64,000 bases of DNA from Asparagopsis taxiformis (GCA_030407315.1 JALQPE010002165.1:26136-90135), one strand, 5' to 3'; positions 1 to 11,095 are shown, numbered from the stretch's first letter. A program made the numbers and translations. Notes: generated by a model not told the origin, from the sequence alone.

Positions 1-2
1 AC

Positions 3-1067
3 CGTTCGTGTCCTGAAAATATCGTACGGGACTCCTGTGCTCTACAGACGCTTCGCTCACAACCGGGGTCTCAGAAATGTGCACCGTTCCTTCCGAAGAG
101 AAGGGGAATGTGTTATAAGTTTGGAGATGCTTTATACGCGAGGAATTCTTCTGCTTTAAGCTTCAGTGATGCTCTTACTGAGTGCGCCGGGTTCGGAGGG
201 TCTTCCAAATTGGCAAGAGTAGATACAATCGAGAAGAATGAAGTACTTTCTGGTCTGTATGGTTCGGATGGCAGTTGGATTGGGTTGAAAGCTGACATTG
301 GCGGGGACCTATTATGGACGGATGGTGATGTAGTGAATAGTACCGTTCGTCAGTTCGGATTCGATGAGACTGAGGCACTTAAAACGGTACATGGTCAATC
401 GAATGGACCCGCCTGTGTCACAGCTGATCGTCGAGGCATCAAAAACAACTGGAATGTGGAATCTTGCAGTGCACGGAGAGGGTTCATTTGCGAAATTGAT
501 GGGATGGCTGCGGAGTTTGGAATGAAATGTGAGGAGGTGGTTGACATAAACGAAGAAGTCAGAAAGGATAGTGTCGTCAATGAAATTCGATGCGATCCAG
601 TAACGCAAGGGAATGATAGGGGATGTACTGAAGAGCAGCAGAAGGAAATTGAAAATGCAAATCCGTTATGCAAACAAGTTGGGAATGAATTCTCAGAAGA
701 GGACCGGGTATGTTGTGGTGGACTTGCAGATCCAAATAGACCAGAACCCACGTCTGGAGTTCCAACTGCTGCAATTGTTTCTATTGCGGTAGGAGCAGCA
801 TTGGTGGCCTTAGTTATTATTGGTCTACTCGCGTTGCGTGCCAGAAACCGGAGAAGGGTTCAGGACGAGATTGTAGAAGGAGAAAAAGAACTGGAAGAAA
901 AGAGATGGAATCGCATTGCTAATCCTGATTATGATGGAGACAAGATACTTGAAGACCCTTTCGCAGAAATGGCTGGCACATCTACTGATCACACTTCAAT
1001 TGCACCGTCAAATCCAAATACAATGACTACTGGCCGACAATCGGAGGACAGTGACCCGATGGCGTGA
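3..1067 (+). CDS. C-type-lectin-like single-pass membrane protein (5' partial)
   Basis: The reading frame is open from the first complete codon at position 3, so the gene begins before the window. The first in-frame ATG (108) lies at the edge of the lectin domain and is unlikely to be the true start. Numbered from that ATG, residues 2-128 form a C-type-lectin-like domain: Cys2, a WIGL motif at 57-60, Cys103, Trp115, Cys120 and Cys128. A second cysteine-rich stretch (141-203) follows, then a hydrophobic segment at about 219-243, a basic stop-transfer cluster (RARNRRR) and an acidic cytoplasmic tail. The topology is that of a type I surface protein. CTLDs often bind carbohydrate or protein ligands, but the usual EPN/QPD sugar-binding triplet is not evident, so the ligand cannot be predicted. 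Confidence 0.8.
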   Translation, partial: RSCPENIVRDSCALQTLRSQPGSQKCAPFLPKRRGMCYKFGDALYARNSSALSFSDALTECAGFGGSSKLARVDTIEKNEVLSGLYGSDGSWIGLKADIGGDLLWTDGDVVNSTVRQFGFDETEALKTVHGQSNGPACVTADRRGIKNNWNVESCSARRGFICEIDGMAAEFGMKCEEVVDINEEVRKDSVVNEIRCDPVTQGNDRGCTEEQQKEIENANPLCKQVGNEFSEEDRVCCGGLADPNRPEPTSGVPTAAIVSIAVGAALVALVIIGLLALRARNRRRVQDEIVEGEKELEEKRWNRIANPDYDGDKILEDPFAEMAGTSTDHTSIAPSNPNTMTTGRQSEDSDPMA

Positions 1068-1876
1068 AGAATCAATTTGCAGAACAATGAATGATTAGGG
1101 GGAATGGGAATGAAATTATGCGGCACTGATGTATTGCAAGATAGTATCAGTATGCCTGTTGGGGAACCTCTACATTTGTCAGTTCGTTTCTTGAAGACAT
1201 TGCAATTGAAGGGAAACTGATCTTTCTGATGAATAAACCGACAAGCATGCTTCTGTGTTGCTTCGCAACCACCGGTTACATGATATATATGCAATAGAAC
1301 TAAAAAGTTGTTTCCTTACACTACGTGACTCGTTGGCCAAACCTTGCTCTCAATTCACTTGAATATTGTTTCTGTAAAGGCGCAAAAGTAGCGGGAGAAT
1401 AAATCGGAGCCTGCGAGGGGATTTTGCTCAGGAGGCGGAAACTGAGGGAAGCTGAGATTCTGGTTTACGATTGAAGTGAATGCTGTACACCCAGACTTGG
1501 ATTGAGAATGTGGGGTGGGGGGCTAGACGTGGGACAACAGTGCTCTCGAGGCGCAATGGTAATTGCGAATTTGGACGCGCATAACCTCATATGCAAAACG
1601 TGTGGTCAAAATTAGTGTGCCATATTTGCTTGGAGAGCGCAGTCGAACACAGCAGCATGTCTACTGATCAATTGCACGCATGCGCACAGGGAGATCAATG
1701 AATAGTTTAACTGGAACATGTGAGGACATATGCCATGTCTAAACGCACAGGATCCTTATGGCGCGCTTGGTGTGCCGGTCGAAATATAGCTGCCTGTGAA
1801 GACAACCTGCTAGAGTAGACGAAACATAGTTATAGTACAAAATGACAAGCGTCATTACAACGTCGCATTCAATGCA
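1068..1876. other. Intergenic region between convergent genes
   Basis: This stretch holds the 3' ends of the lectin gene (+) and the inositol phosphate kinase gene (-). I see no further gene, RNA or repeat in it. Confidence 0.6.
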
Positions 1877-3157
1877 TCACGACGAGTCTGTGTTGCTCAT
1901 ACTGGCCGAGGAACTGGATCGCTTTGTATGCTTCACACCGTCCCTGTCGAGAGCCATGGGTGTCAGTTCGCTGAGCAGGCTGCTAAAGGTGAATTCAGCA
2001 TCTGGCGACGCGGCAACTTCCTTCGATCTCTTCTCCTCCATAGCGTCGACGACGGCGTTGACCATCGAGAAGATCGGCTTTGCTCGATAAACACGTATGG
2101 CTTTGAGCGCGTTCAGAATCGAATGCAGACCTGTGATGTAGCCATGATCACGGTCCATGCCCTTGGGCATAGGGCCTGTATGTGCAAAATCGATCATTCG
2201 CACGTCGCAGCGCGTGTGCCGCGTCAGGCCGGAGATTTGATCCTCGGACAAGCGAGCGCTGGGGTTGATGGTATGTAGCTTGCGCAGGGCGCGCGCCCAG
2301 TGCATATAGGGGGCGCGATTGTCGTTGTCGTAGATGAGCAGAATCGATGAGCCGATGAAACGGAACTTGTCATTCTTTTCAAATTGGCGAAGAATGTCCT
2401 CGATGGCGAGCTGAAAACGTAGCGCGACATCGCTTCGCACACCTGATTCGTCGGTTAGAAAGAAAGTGAGCACATCTTGCAAGGACACACGCATATGAGC
2501 GGAGATGGAATGACTTTGCGCTTTGGTCCCTTTCACGCGTGTATTTTCCAGAGTGCGATACATACTGAGACCCTCCAATCTGCAACCGACGTTTTTGGTG
2601 CCGGTGACACGGTCGAGCGCATTCATTTTGATTCTTTTCAACAAGCTGGATTCGTCGTCCTCAACGGTTTGCACACCCATTTTGAGGTCGATGACGCAGG
2701 GTCTCTCAAAGCCATAGGTGAGATTCTCGATCTTGATGGCCTTTCCACCGTCAAGTGTGCCTTTGAAAGCGGGGATTAAGCGAGCGGGCCACTCGCCGCG
2801 TTGAGCGGCTCGATAAAAGTTTACTTCGCGCTCTTCAACTCTCTTGACGAGTGTAGCGCCATCGCTGTGAAAGCTGCCGTCGTGACCGCCGGCCTGTTCA
2901 AAATCGGAATCGGAAGATTTGGAATGCTTTGGTTTGGGCTCGATTGGCACGAGATTGAAAGTGGCGGGAATGACTTTTTGACCGGCGTGCGACATGGAAA
3001 TGGCTCGCTCATCGTCCGTAGCGACCTCCACGACGCTATCGCGCTTGAAGAGGGTGACGAGCGTGTCGGTCTGGCCGGGCTTGGCGCTGAATCTACGCGG
3101 AATGCGCGAGAGATTGGACGTCATGCGCGTGGCCTTGGTGGAGGACGAGGGACGCAT
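1877..3157 (-). CDS. Inositol polyphosphate kinase (IPK/IP6K superfamily)
   Basis: A 426-residue protein with the signature motifs of the inositol polyphosphate kinase family. PCVIDLKMG at 153-161 is the PxxxDxKxG inositol-binding motif. GSSILLIYD at 269-277 is the SSLL motif. MIDFAH at 321-326 contains the catalytic/metal-binding Asp. The basic, Ser-rich first ~110 residues and the Ser-rich C-terminus look disordered. Family members phosphorylate inositol phosphates using ATP (IPMK, IP3K or IP6K activities) and act in the cytosol or nucleus. The domain length fits IP6K/IPMK, but the precise substrate cannot be set from sequence alone. No introns are apparent. The gene is divergent from the first sulfotransferase gene. 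Confidence 0.88.
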   Translation of the reverse strand: MRPSSSTKATRMTSNLSRIPRRFSAKPGQTDTLVTLFKRDSVVEVATDDERAISMSHAGQKVIPATFNLVPIEPKPKHSKSSDSDFEQAGGHDGSFHSDGATLVKRVEEREVNFYRAAQRGEWPARLIPAFKGTLDGGKAIKIENLTYGFERPCVIDLKMGVQTVEDDESSLLKRIKMNALDRVTGTKNVGCRLEGLSMYRTLENTRVKGTKAQSHSISAHMRVSLQDVLTFFLTDESGVRSDVALRFQLAIEDILRQFEKNDKFRFIGSSILLIYDNDNRAPYMHWARALRKLHTINPSARLSEDQISGLTRHTRCDVRMIDFAHTGPMPKGMDRDHGYITGLHSILNALKAIRVYRAKPIFSMVNAVVDAMEEKRSKEVAASPDAEFTFSSLLSELTPMALDRDGVKHTKRSSSSASMSNTDSS

Positions 3158-5023
3158 GATGCGACGCGGGAGAAAGGTTGGAAACTTTATGGTGGCAAAT
3201 GGTCGCGGAGCTGCAGCGTGGCGTGGCGTGGCGTGGCGGCTAATGAAAGTTCATGGTGCACAAGTGTGTTGCCGGTTTGGTCGTTTTTGTAACAACGAAG
3301 CGGCTACCAGGTGGCGGCGCATCGTCCAATTTGTATCGTGCTGTTGGCGTCGCGATGGGGAACGCAATCGGTCGTGCGCGTCATGTCATGTCGTCTACTG
3401 TAGTGCTTGCGTAGAATTTTTTTTCGTTTGAAAATTGCGTATGTGATTGGTGCCTGTTGGATGTTTTGCAATGTTCAAAACATGATTGGCTAATTACATC
3501 TGATGCTTTTTAATGCGCTTAAAATAGAACCTCTTCCCAATTGGTTGTTACCACGACAGATTCACGGTTTTTCGAACACGTGCACGATTCGAGAATGAGA
3601 CGAATGGAGTTTGACGAGGACTTTGCACATTGCCATCCTAACGATTATACATTTGTCATTAGGAAAACTGCAATGTTCAAACAACAACACATATGTTATT
3701 ATGAGATCGTTTAGTGATGAACAGTTTCATCACTGCATAGAAAACCCACCCATCTCCAGTGGAGTGCTCTCTTTTGGAAACTGCGTCTCCACCGAATCGT
3801 AGTGTCATGCTGTCCAGGAATGTTAAAAAACGATGCTCCTTTTCCCCCAGACGGATTGAAGAAGACTGAAGCTATTGTAAATTCTATGCGTCAGTCATTC
3901 GTACAGACTTGGCTAAATTTCGCACATTTGAGAGAAAAATAAACACAAACAACGATGCTTTTCAACAAAAAATTCAAACCTCCAGTAATGGTTATGATAC
4001 AGTACACGTAAAGGCGCTCGGCCGAATTAATTTGCCCCGTATGGGTCAGTTGTCGTGGACCCGAGGTCTTGTAAGTAAGATGTGCGCCAAGACCGAACGC
4101 GTATTCTCCACATGGCGAGCTGCGCTGCGCTTCTTGCCACACTGGCGTATCGTCAACTAGGTATTAGCTAATCTTGTGCTAGCGCCACCCAATAATCACT
4201 GCTACAACTGTGCGATCAAGGCGTAGACTCGATTTATTTTTCATGATTGCAGGTTGAAAGCCAACGGTAACCCCGGTTAGGGTACCTACCGGCGCTAAAT
4301 TTTCGCAGAGCGAGAGTCTGCCTGTTTCAACGGCATCATTCCAACCAGCCAGTTTCTACACCAACTTTGTATTTACAGTGTATTACGACTCACTGACGTC
4401 TCATCAATACTCACTTTCTCGGTTACCGTATCACGGTTGTGATGAATGGCAATGATAATTGCATGATATTTGCACAGTACGCCACCTCGATGAACAATGT
4501 TTGCGCACTAGTCGATCAACTACACTGTACTGTATCTGTCTACTATACACTACCAAGTTTTAGCTTTGCTTCCATGATTTCTTTTCTTTAGTATGCCAAA
4601 GCTGTTGTTGCAACTCTTTTTAGATACGTTTGCGATAGCGTATTTTCCTCACTCGCTTAATAAACAAACGTCACATTCCTCTGCTTCCACCCTGTTATTT
4701 ATAAATCCCGTTCACTATTAACACGCTTTAGCTCTGTGGGAGATTACGTGCGATGAGTTCCAACTATGATGCCGTTGCAATCCTGTGGTGATATGGCCAG
4801 CGAAAATCAGGATACTTGTTGATACAGTACCGTGTGACAGCGAGGCTCATTGCTGAAACCAGTAGAGAATATTGAGTATGACATCACATGTACTGCCATC
4901 CGACTTAGCCGTGCCGTCGAGCTGCAGTATATAAATCTTGTAGCCTTCGCTGATGCCCTTCACGCAGAAACTTCATATATTGCAATTGGCTTAGTTTCAA
5001 CAGTCTCTGTTGAATTCACCAGC
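3158..5023. other. Long divergent intergenic region
   Basis: This region lies between the start of the inositol phosphate kinase gene (-) and the first sulfotransferase (+). A short pentameric run (TGGCG repeated four times) sits near 3218-3240. Short ORFs of 60-80 codons here show no recognisable motif, and I do not call them genes. A good TATA box lies near the right end and is listed separately. Confidence 0.5.
4928..4935 (+). promoter_or_regulatory. TATA box of the first sulfotransferase gene
   Basis: TATATAAA lies 96 bases upstream of the ATG at 5024. This decides the start: an in-frame ATG at 4850 lies upstream of the TATA box, so the mRNA most likely begins near 4960 and the first ATG in it is 5024. 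Confidence 0.55.
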
Positions 5024-6043
5024 ATGAGTGCGACAGGAAAGAACTTGATTACAAAGTCTCTAACAAGTCCAACCTATGGCATAGTCTCGGTGATTTTCGC
5101 AGCCCTTCTTGTGTTCATCACTTTTGGCGGCTCGGTTCGTCTCTCGCGTCAAAATAAGTTCTCCATTCCCGCCACCGAAACACCATTCCGAGCCTCAGCA
5201 GGATGTGGCGCGTTCGAGCTGCGCCACGAGGTCGACGGCCGTTGTCGCGCGCTGTCGACCATTCTATCAGGCGCTCAAAATATTTATTTTGTGAATTCCA
5301 AAAAGGCATCGTACATGTATTGTGCGATTCCGAAAAATGGCTGCACCTACCATTACTCGCTGCTGCATCGAGTCCAATTCGAAACGTGGACGCTCAACGG
5401 AGTCGAAATTCACACAAACAAGAGCAAGAACACGTTGCATTTGGGATATCTCCCTGATGCGAAGATAAGTGACAAATTGACAGATGTTTCAATTCCGAAA
5501 TATGTGATCGTGCGAAATCCCTTGACGAGAACACTTTCCGGGTATAGGGATAAGGTCGAAAGATACATGCCGGCTGAGGAACAGACTATTGGCAGATTTC
5601 ATGAATGGGTGAAAGAGGAGTTTCCACCATATAGCCCCCGCAATGCTACGGTGAAATATAATGTGCATTGGAGACCACAGATGCGATATTGTGGATTCCG
5701 TTATCCTCAGATTTATCAGCGTTTCACCATGTTGAGATTCGAGGAACCGAAGAAGTATGTAGAGTTTCTATACAAGCATATACCTCGGAGGTACCTCGAC
5801 TCTGGGTGGGGCGACGGGTCCCAGTCTTTTCGAGAGGCTTCGCTGGCCCCCGTTTATAGCCGAACCGGGAATACGAATGAGCTGTTTTATGAATATTTTT
5901 CTACGTTGGAGATTTTTGACTATTTGGCCGACATATTGAAGGAGGACATTGATTTTCTGGGGTACAGACGTGACGTTGAGGAGATGAGGAAAGAGTTGGA
6001 GAAGAAAGTTGCGCGAACGAAGAATGCAGATACGAAGGGATAG
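5024..6043 (+). CDS. Golgi-type carbohydrate sulfotransferase, paralogue 1
   Basis: A 339-residue type II membrane protein: short cytoplasmic N-terminus, one hydrophobic segment at about 18-36, then a lumenal catalytic domain. AIPKNGCTYHYSLLHR (101-116) matches the 5'-phosphosulfate-binding loop of the Sulfotransfer_2 (HNK-1/chondroitin type) family. YVIVRNPLTRTLSGYRDK (160-177) matches the 3'-phosphate-binding motif. Such enzymes transfer sulfate from PAPS to sugars in the Golgi. The acceptor is unknown. In a polysaccharide-secreting alga, cell-wall or mucilage glycans would be the natural guess. The start at 5024 is preferred over an in-frame ATG at 4850 because of the TATA box and alignment with the paralogues. 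It is convergent with paralogue 2. Confidence 0.85.
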   Translation: MSATGKNLITKSLTSPTYGIVSVIFAALLVFITFGGSVRLSRQNKFSIPATETPFRASAGCGAFELRHEVDGRCRALSTILSGAQNIYFVNSKKASYMYCAIPKNGCTYHYSLLHRVQFETWTLNGVEIHTNKSKNTLHLGYLPDAKISDKLTDVSIPKYVIVRNPLTRTLSGYRDKVERYMPAEEQTIGRFHEWVKEEFPPYSPRNATVKYNVHWRPQMRYCGFRYPQIYQRFTMLRFEEPKKYVEFLYKHIPRRYLDSGWGDGSQSFREASLAPVYSRTGNTNELFYEYFSTLEIFDYLADILKEDIDFLGYRRDVEEMRKELEKKVARTKNADTKG

Positions 6044-6308
6044 TGAAGCTAACGTGTTTAGAATTTATACACTAAGATGATGGGGCGATATTTTCCGTGT
6101 CGTTCAAATCAAGTGTCACTCCAAACGCGCTATCGAAAACAATTGTCGCGGGGAGAAGCACTGCTTTTCGTCTGCATTCTTTCTTGAGCATCCCTGTGTG
6201 GTGAACGAAAAATATTGCTGGCAGGTTGCGCAAGGATGCTGACGTCGATATCGACAAAATAAATTTATACTCATCAGTTAGGGCTAAAGTGCTTCCGTGG
6301 AATACATA

Positions 6309-6324
6309 GTACCCTCGAGGGTAC
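6309..6324. repeat. Perfect 16-bp palindrome (GTACCCTCGAGGGTAC)
   Basis: An exact self-complementary 16-mer in the convergent intergenic region. A near-identical palindrome lies 525 bp away at 6834. It could be a protein-binding site or a cruciform. Confidence 0.7.
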
Positions 6325-6833
6325 ACCATACCGCAGTTACAGACACAGCAAATGTAGAATTTTAAAAACTGATATACTCTCATCTGTCAGACAAGATTGT
6401 TGAGAATTGAACAAGTCCAAATTCGCTACTTTAGCTCCACATGTGGCTCATTCCAACACGTTTGCTTCAGCAAGCAGTAAGGTATGAGACTTGGGGAAGG
6501 CTGTCTTTTTTCTCTCTACCCGAGCAACGCCTCAATGAGAGCACACGGCTTCTGATATGCCATGACTTGCTTCCAATCACCGACTGAACAAAAACTGACA
6601 TGTTTAGAACTGCATCGTATATGGTCCACATATTGTGGACACTTAGCAATGTCGTACCGCCTTGACCCTAGATAATGTCAGGTCGGATGTGCAACAGACG
6701 ATGACCTTTTGTCCCAAGTTTCTCTGCCGCTTTACGAGAGCTCGATTAAAATACTACTGTAACTGCAGATTACAATGGAACATCAGAAAACGAACGAAAT
6801 CACAACTATCCAATTTTACTGTTATTGAAAATA

Positions 6834-6849
6834 TACCCCTCGAGGGGTA
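6834..6849. repeat. Perfect 16-bp palindrome (TACCCCTCGAGGGGTA)
   Basis: A second exact palindrome sharing the CTCGAG core with that at 6309-6324. It lies about 85 bp beyond the stop codon of sulfotransferase 2. Confidence 0.7.
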
Positions 6850-6931
6850 AATGCGCGTTTTCAACATGTTTAGGTAGCGGTGGAACATACTCAGAGCTTG
6901 TACAGCCTCAGAAACAAAAAGTTATTTGTCA

Positions 6932-7936
6932 TCACATCTCATCGTTCTCAGCCTGTACAACTCGCTCCTCCAATTTCCTCTCCAGCTGCCTTCGCATCTC
7001 ATCAACCTCATCTCTGTACCCTAATCCGTCTATGTCGTCCTTCAATTGCTCTGCCAAATAGTCAAACCTGTCCAAAGATGGAAAGTAGTCGAAAAACACC
7101 TCATTTGTGTTTCCAGTTCTTTGATAAACGCCCAACGAACTTTCCCTGAACGTTTGATGCCCGTCACCCCAGCCTGTTTCTAGATATTCGCCGGGCATAT
7201 GTTTGTACAAAAAGCTCACGTACTGTTGCGGTTTCTCAAATCTCAGCACCGTCAAGCGCTGATAAATTTGCGGATAACGAAAGGCACAGAAGTGTGTCTG
7301 CGGCCTCCAATGTGCATTTGTTTTCAACCATTCACTGGTGGTCCGATCGCGACTATGCTCAGGAAATTGTTCGTTGACCCATTCATAAAATGTGTCGGGC
7401 GAACGTTGCTCAACCGGTATATATTTTTCAACCTTGTTCATATACGCAGAAAGTGTTCTCTTCATAGGATTGCGCACCACTACATATTTCGGAATTGAGT
7501 CGTCTCTCAAATTGGCACTGATGCTCTCATCAGACTGCCGAGCCAAAAGCAAGGTGTTTTTGGTTTTGTTGGCGTGGATTTCGAAGCCTTTCAGCGTCCA
7601 TTTGTTGTACTGGATACGATGCAGCAGGGAAAGATGGTAGGTGCAGCCGTTTTTTGGAATGGAACAATACATGTACGATACCTTGTCTGTGTTCACAAAG
7701 TATATATTCTGGCCGGCGTCGAGAATGGAGGACAGTGTTCGACAACTGCCTTCGATTTCGTTGTGCAGTTGATATGGAGCGCAACCTTCGGAGGCGGAAA
7801 TGGGAAAGTTGCCCCTGAAGAGGGTGTTTCCTCGGAGGTGGGGGAGTCGAAACGGCAGGTCAGATATGAGGAAGCAGACGAGCGCTATGAAAAATAAGTA
7901 GAGGAGGAAATGGGTTCGATTAGTTGAAAGCTTCAT
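6932..7936 (-). CDS. Golgi-type carbohydrate sulfotransferase, paralogue 2
   Basis: A 334-residue paralogue of the neighbouring sulfotransferases, starting MKLSTNRTHFLLYLFFIALV with one N-terminal signal anchor. The 5'-PSB loop reads SIPKNGCTYHLSLLHR and the 3'-PB motif VVVRNPMKRTLSAYMNKV, both intact. An in-frame ATG exists 51 bases upstream, but paralogue 3 aligns from this methionine, so ATG 7936 is preferred. The C-terminal 60 residues (GWGDGHQTFRESSLGVYQRTGNTNE... and a charged helix) are shared by all four copies. It is predicted to be a PAPS-dependent, Golgi-lumenal enzyme with unknown acceptor. Paralogue 3 is its closest relative, and even the upstream DNA is recognisably shared, which suggests a fairly recent tandem duplication. 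Confidence 0.85.
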   Translation of the reverse strand: MKLSTNRTHFLLYLFFIALVCFLISDLPFRLPHLRGNTLFRGNFPISASEGCAPYQLHNEIEGSCRTLSSILDAGQNIYFVNTDKVSYMYCSIPKNGCTYHLSLLHRIQYNKWTLKGFEIHANKTKNTLLLARQSDESISANLRDDSIPKYVVVRNPMKRTLSAYMNKVEKYIPVEQRSPDTFYEWVNEQFPEHSRDRTTSEWLKTNAHWRPQTHFCAFRYPQIYQRLTVLRFEKPQQYVSFLYKHMPGEYLETGWGDGHQTFRESSLGVYQRTGNTNEVFFDYFPSLDRFDYLAEQLKDDIDGLGYRDEVDEMRRQLERKLEERVVQAENDEM

Positions 7937-10090
7937 TTCGAAATGAAGTGATGATGCATACGGGCTGTGATTTGTGGTGTTGAACAAATCACTTATCTAT
8001 CTGTTTGGTGTGTGTGTTTTTTCTGAGCGCTACAAAGATGACATGTTGCATGGTGGAATTTGAATTGGCTCCATACAAGTTGAGGTGATGAGTAATATCG
8101 AAGATTGAACAATGGGGAAAAAGTATTTGTAAGGTTTTGTCGAGCCACGACTTGCGCAACAAGAGCACATCAACTGAAGAAGAAACCACTGGAAAGATAT
8201 ACAATGAACCAACAATGCAATGTACACATCAAACAGGGCGGCGTTTTCCCAGCGGCTGATATACAAATGTACGCTATCGCACCAGTGATAGATAACGCAC
8301 GATATTATTAGAAGAAAAGATATATCGAAATTGTTAATTGCTTGACGCGACGCCGTGATTCTCTCGGGAAAGCCAAGCCTAGCAGGCTTCATGTTGGCGT
8401 TGACATGCGCGAGTAGCTGAGCCAAATCTGCATCTGATCACATCTCTCCGATTCCATACAACGACAGTGCGCTCATTTACGAGATCTTATCATTTCGGTT
8501 GTGTAATGGCAGCCAACTTTGCTACCGGTACAAATTGCGCTACAAGAGCGACAAGTACCCTCGTGTGACAATCTAGCCACACTGCTCTCCACAAAACCAT
8601 TAGTGATCATGGCACAAATTCGGCAAGACAAATCTGCCATCTCACGCTATTCGCTCGACATACGCGACACGCCATGCACGCACGGACACGCTGCAACTGC
8701 GCGACGGTGGAAACTCTCCGACGCGCACATGCGCCACCATTGCGGACGCCGTTACCTCGATAATTGCATCCAAATGATGGACACCGCGCGCTGCCCACCT
8801 GCGCTTATAGCATTCTATACAGACATCCATCCTCGGCCCGTGCGCGGCTCGGGCCGTGTCCGTCTGCATGTGCGAGGCTCTGGCTTGCAGGAGACGGGCG
8901 CTGGTACATTGAAGTATATTATGGATGCGGCGGTGCGTTTCGCGGCACGGTACTACCAAATTTTAATGATTCCTGGGGTGGCAACGATACGTGCCGGAGG
9001 AATCCTATATATGTTTCAAGGTGAATATTTTAATTTTTTAAATAAATAAATATTATAATCGGAGACCTCAAACGTACATGTCGTGTTTGTGGACGGCGCC
9101 GATTACAAGCAATACGTTATCCTGCTTGCACAGAACGTTTTATTCTCTTTGGACGCGACTAGAATCGGCGTCGAACTCACACTCTCCGAAAAACCTACGC
9201 CGCTGCTGCTGTCAATTGTTTAGACTTGCAAACAACCATAGGTATCATAGAACATGGACAATTTGGGCTGATCTGCGTTTCCTTCATGGAAAATTCAATC
9301 TTTGAAAGAGCTCTATTTTCGAGTTGAAAATGACTGTCTGGACTACAATTCGAACGGTCATTTTATTTATTTCGAAATAAGTTTTAACATTTCCAAACTC
9401 ATGGACCCCCTCCCCCCCGCCCATACATGCGTACTACTACTCGCCGGCGTAAACGTAGCAGTAAACAACAACAACACACCCAACCATCAATGAATAAACA
9501 ATTCGCTACTGCGGCCATCTATACATAGTTCAACAGACAAGCTTGAATTGCAGGGTAAGTGCCCATTCATTTCTGCAATTTCACAACTTGTTTACGCTAC
9601 CCTAGGGTACCAGCGCTTCAACCGACCCACGTACTAGTCGTTGCCACCATGCCACGTGCGCTTTCCGCCGTTTCCCACCTGGTTACATCAGCTCGACACC
9701 AAGTGACGCTCTGGTTCGGAGTGCCACGTGTGCAGAATCTTTCATGATAATTGGCGTACGCTATCGCATCTCTCAACCACACCCGATGTATGCCTTGGCT
9801 CATGGCGATACATTCCCCGTATGCCCCGGTGGCAATACCCGTCCGCCGAAAACTTGCCCACTTCCTGCCCGTGTAGAATGGATGCAACTCGCTACTGCAA
9901 TACCTAAAAGCTTCTGTAAACCCGTGATGACTATGTAACAGCTCTTCAATTTTTCATATTTTATCCTTCTGATGGTGAGGTATATCCTGCGCTGTCTGTT
10001 TGCGACAATTCTACGTGGACAAGGATCATATTCACGATTATTACAGCCTCAAGTTACAAAACATAACCGTCGCCAACATACATACTTTTC
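7937..10090. other. Upstream region of sulfotransferase 2 and spacer
   Basis: About 8098-8330 is recognisably similar to 11250-11520 upstream of paralogue 3, so promoter DNA was duplicated with the gene. An open frame at 8519-9049 (+, 176 codons, first ATG at 8519) has no motif I recognise and no homologue here, so it is not called as a gene. A short TACCCTAGGGTA palindrome lies near 9599-9610. Confidence 0.45.
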
Positions 10091-11095
10091 TCACATCTTG
10101 TCCTTCTCACCAGCTGCAACTCTCTCCTCCACTTTCTTCTCCAGCTGCCTTCGCAACTCATCAACCTCATCTCTATACCCTAGTCCATCTATGTCGTCTT
10201 CCAACTGCTCTGCCAAGTAATCAAACCTTTCCAAAGAAGGAAGGTAGTCGAAAAACAACTCGTTTGTATTTCCAGTTCTCTGATAAACACCCAACGAACT
10301 TTCCCTGAACGATTGATGCCCGTCACCCCAGCCGGTCCCTAGAAAATATCCAGGTATATGCTTGTACAAAAAGTCCACAAATTGTTTCGGTTCCTCAAAT
10401 CTCAGCGCCGTCAAGCGGTTATATATCTGCGGGTATTGAAAGCCACAAAACTGTGTCTGTACTCTCCAATGCGGATTTATGGCTTGCCATTCATTCGCAG
10501 TCCGATTGCGACTGTTCGGAGGAAACTGTTCCTTGACCCAAGTAAAGAATTTCTCCGGTGACCGCTCCTCCACTGGCATAAATTTTGCCACCTTGTCCAG
10601 ATAGGCGGAAAGCGTCCTCTTCATCGGATTACGCACCACTACATATTTTGGAATGGAACCATCACCCAGATTTGCACTGATTCTCTCATCAGACTGATGT
10701 GCCAAAAGCAACATCGTTTTCGATTTGTTGCCGTGAATCTCCGACGCTTTCAGCGTCCATTTGTTGTACTGCACGCGATGCAGCAGCGAGAGATGATACG
10801 TGCAGCCGTTTTTCGGAATGGCACAATACATGTACGATACCTTGTCCGAGTTTACAAAGTAGACGTTCTGACCGGCTCGAAGTATAGAGGACAGAGTTCG
10901 ACATGTGCGGTCGGTAGGGTTGTGTAGTTGATACGGGGCGCATCCTTCCGAGCTCGAAATGGGAGCGTTGTCCCTGAAGAGAATGGTTGCTTGCAGGTGG
11001 GGGAGACGCCCCGGTACGTCCCATACGAGGAAGCCGATGAGTGCTATGAAGAACACGTAGAAGATGAAATGGGTTTGGCTTGTTGAAGGCTTCAT
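10091..11095 (-). CDS. Golgi-type carbohydrate sulfotransferase, paralogue 3
   Basis: A 334-residue protein with the same architecture as paralogue 2 and closely similar throughout. It starts MKPSTSQTHFIFYVFFIALI with a signal anchor at about 9-28, then the AIPKNGCTYHLSLLHR PAPS loop and VVVRNPMKRTLSAYLDK 3'-phosphate motif. The ORF extends 74 codons upstream, but those residues match nothing in the paralogues, and both genes share LHFE just before the chosen Met at an identical TTCATTTCGAAATGAA palindrome. It probably sulfates the same or a related glycan as paralogue 2. Substitutions outside the motifs show both copies are diverging under constraint, because the frame is intact. Confidence 0.85.
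   Translation of the reverse strand: MKPSTSQTHFIFYVFFIALIGFLVWDVPGRLPHLQATILFRDNAPISSSEGCAPYQLHNPTDRTCRTLSSILRAGQNVYFVNSDKVSYMYCAIPKNGCTYHLSLLHRVQYNKWTLKASEIHGNKSKTMLLLAHQSDERISANLGDGSIPKYVVVRNPMKRTLSAYLDKVAKFMPVEERSPEKFFTWVKEQFPPNSRNRTANEWQAINPHWRVQTQFCGFQYPQIYNRLTALRFEEPKQFVDFLYKHIPGYFLGTGWGDGHQSFRESSLGVYQRTGNTNELFFDYLPSLERFDYLAEQLEDDIDGLGYRDEVDELRRQLEKKVEERVAAGEKDKM

Larger units (their letters stand above)
6044..6931. other. Intergenic region with two CTCGAG-centred palindromes
   Basis: This is the space between the convergent 3' ends of sulfotransferases 1 and 2. It contains two perfect 16-bp palindromes of similar sequence (6309-6324 and 6834-6849), listed separately. I see no gene in it. 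Confidence 0.55.

Noticed and set aside
3909..4160. 83-codon frames on both strands of the same interval
   Set aside because: Two equal-length frames opposite each other with no motif; most likely chance.
8519..9049. 176-codon plus-strand frame as a gene
   Set aside because: Cys/His/Arg-rich composition typical of chance frames here, no motif, and overlapping frames of similar length on the other strand.
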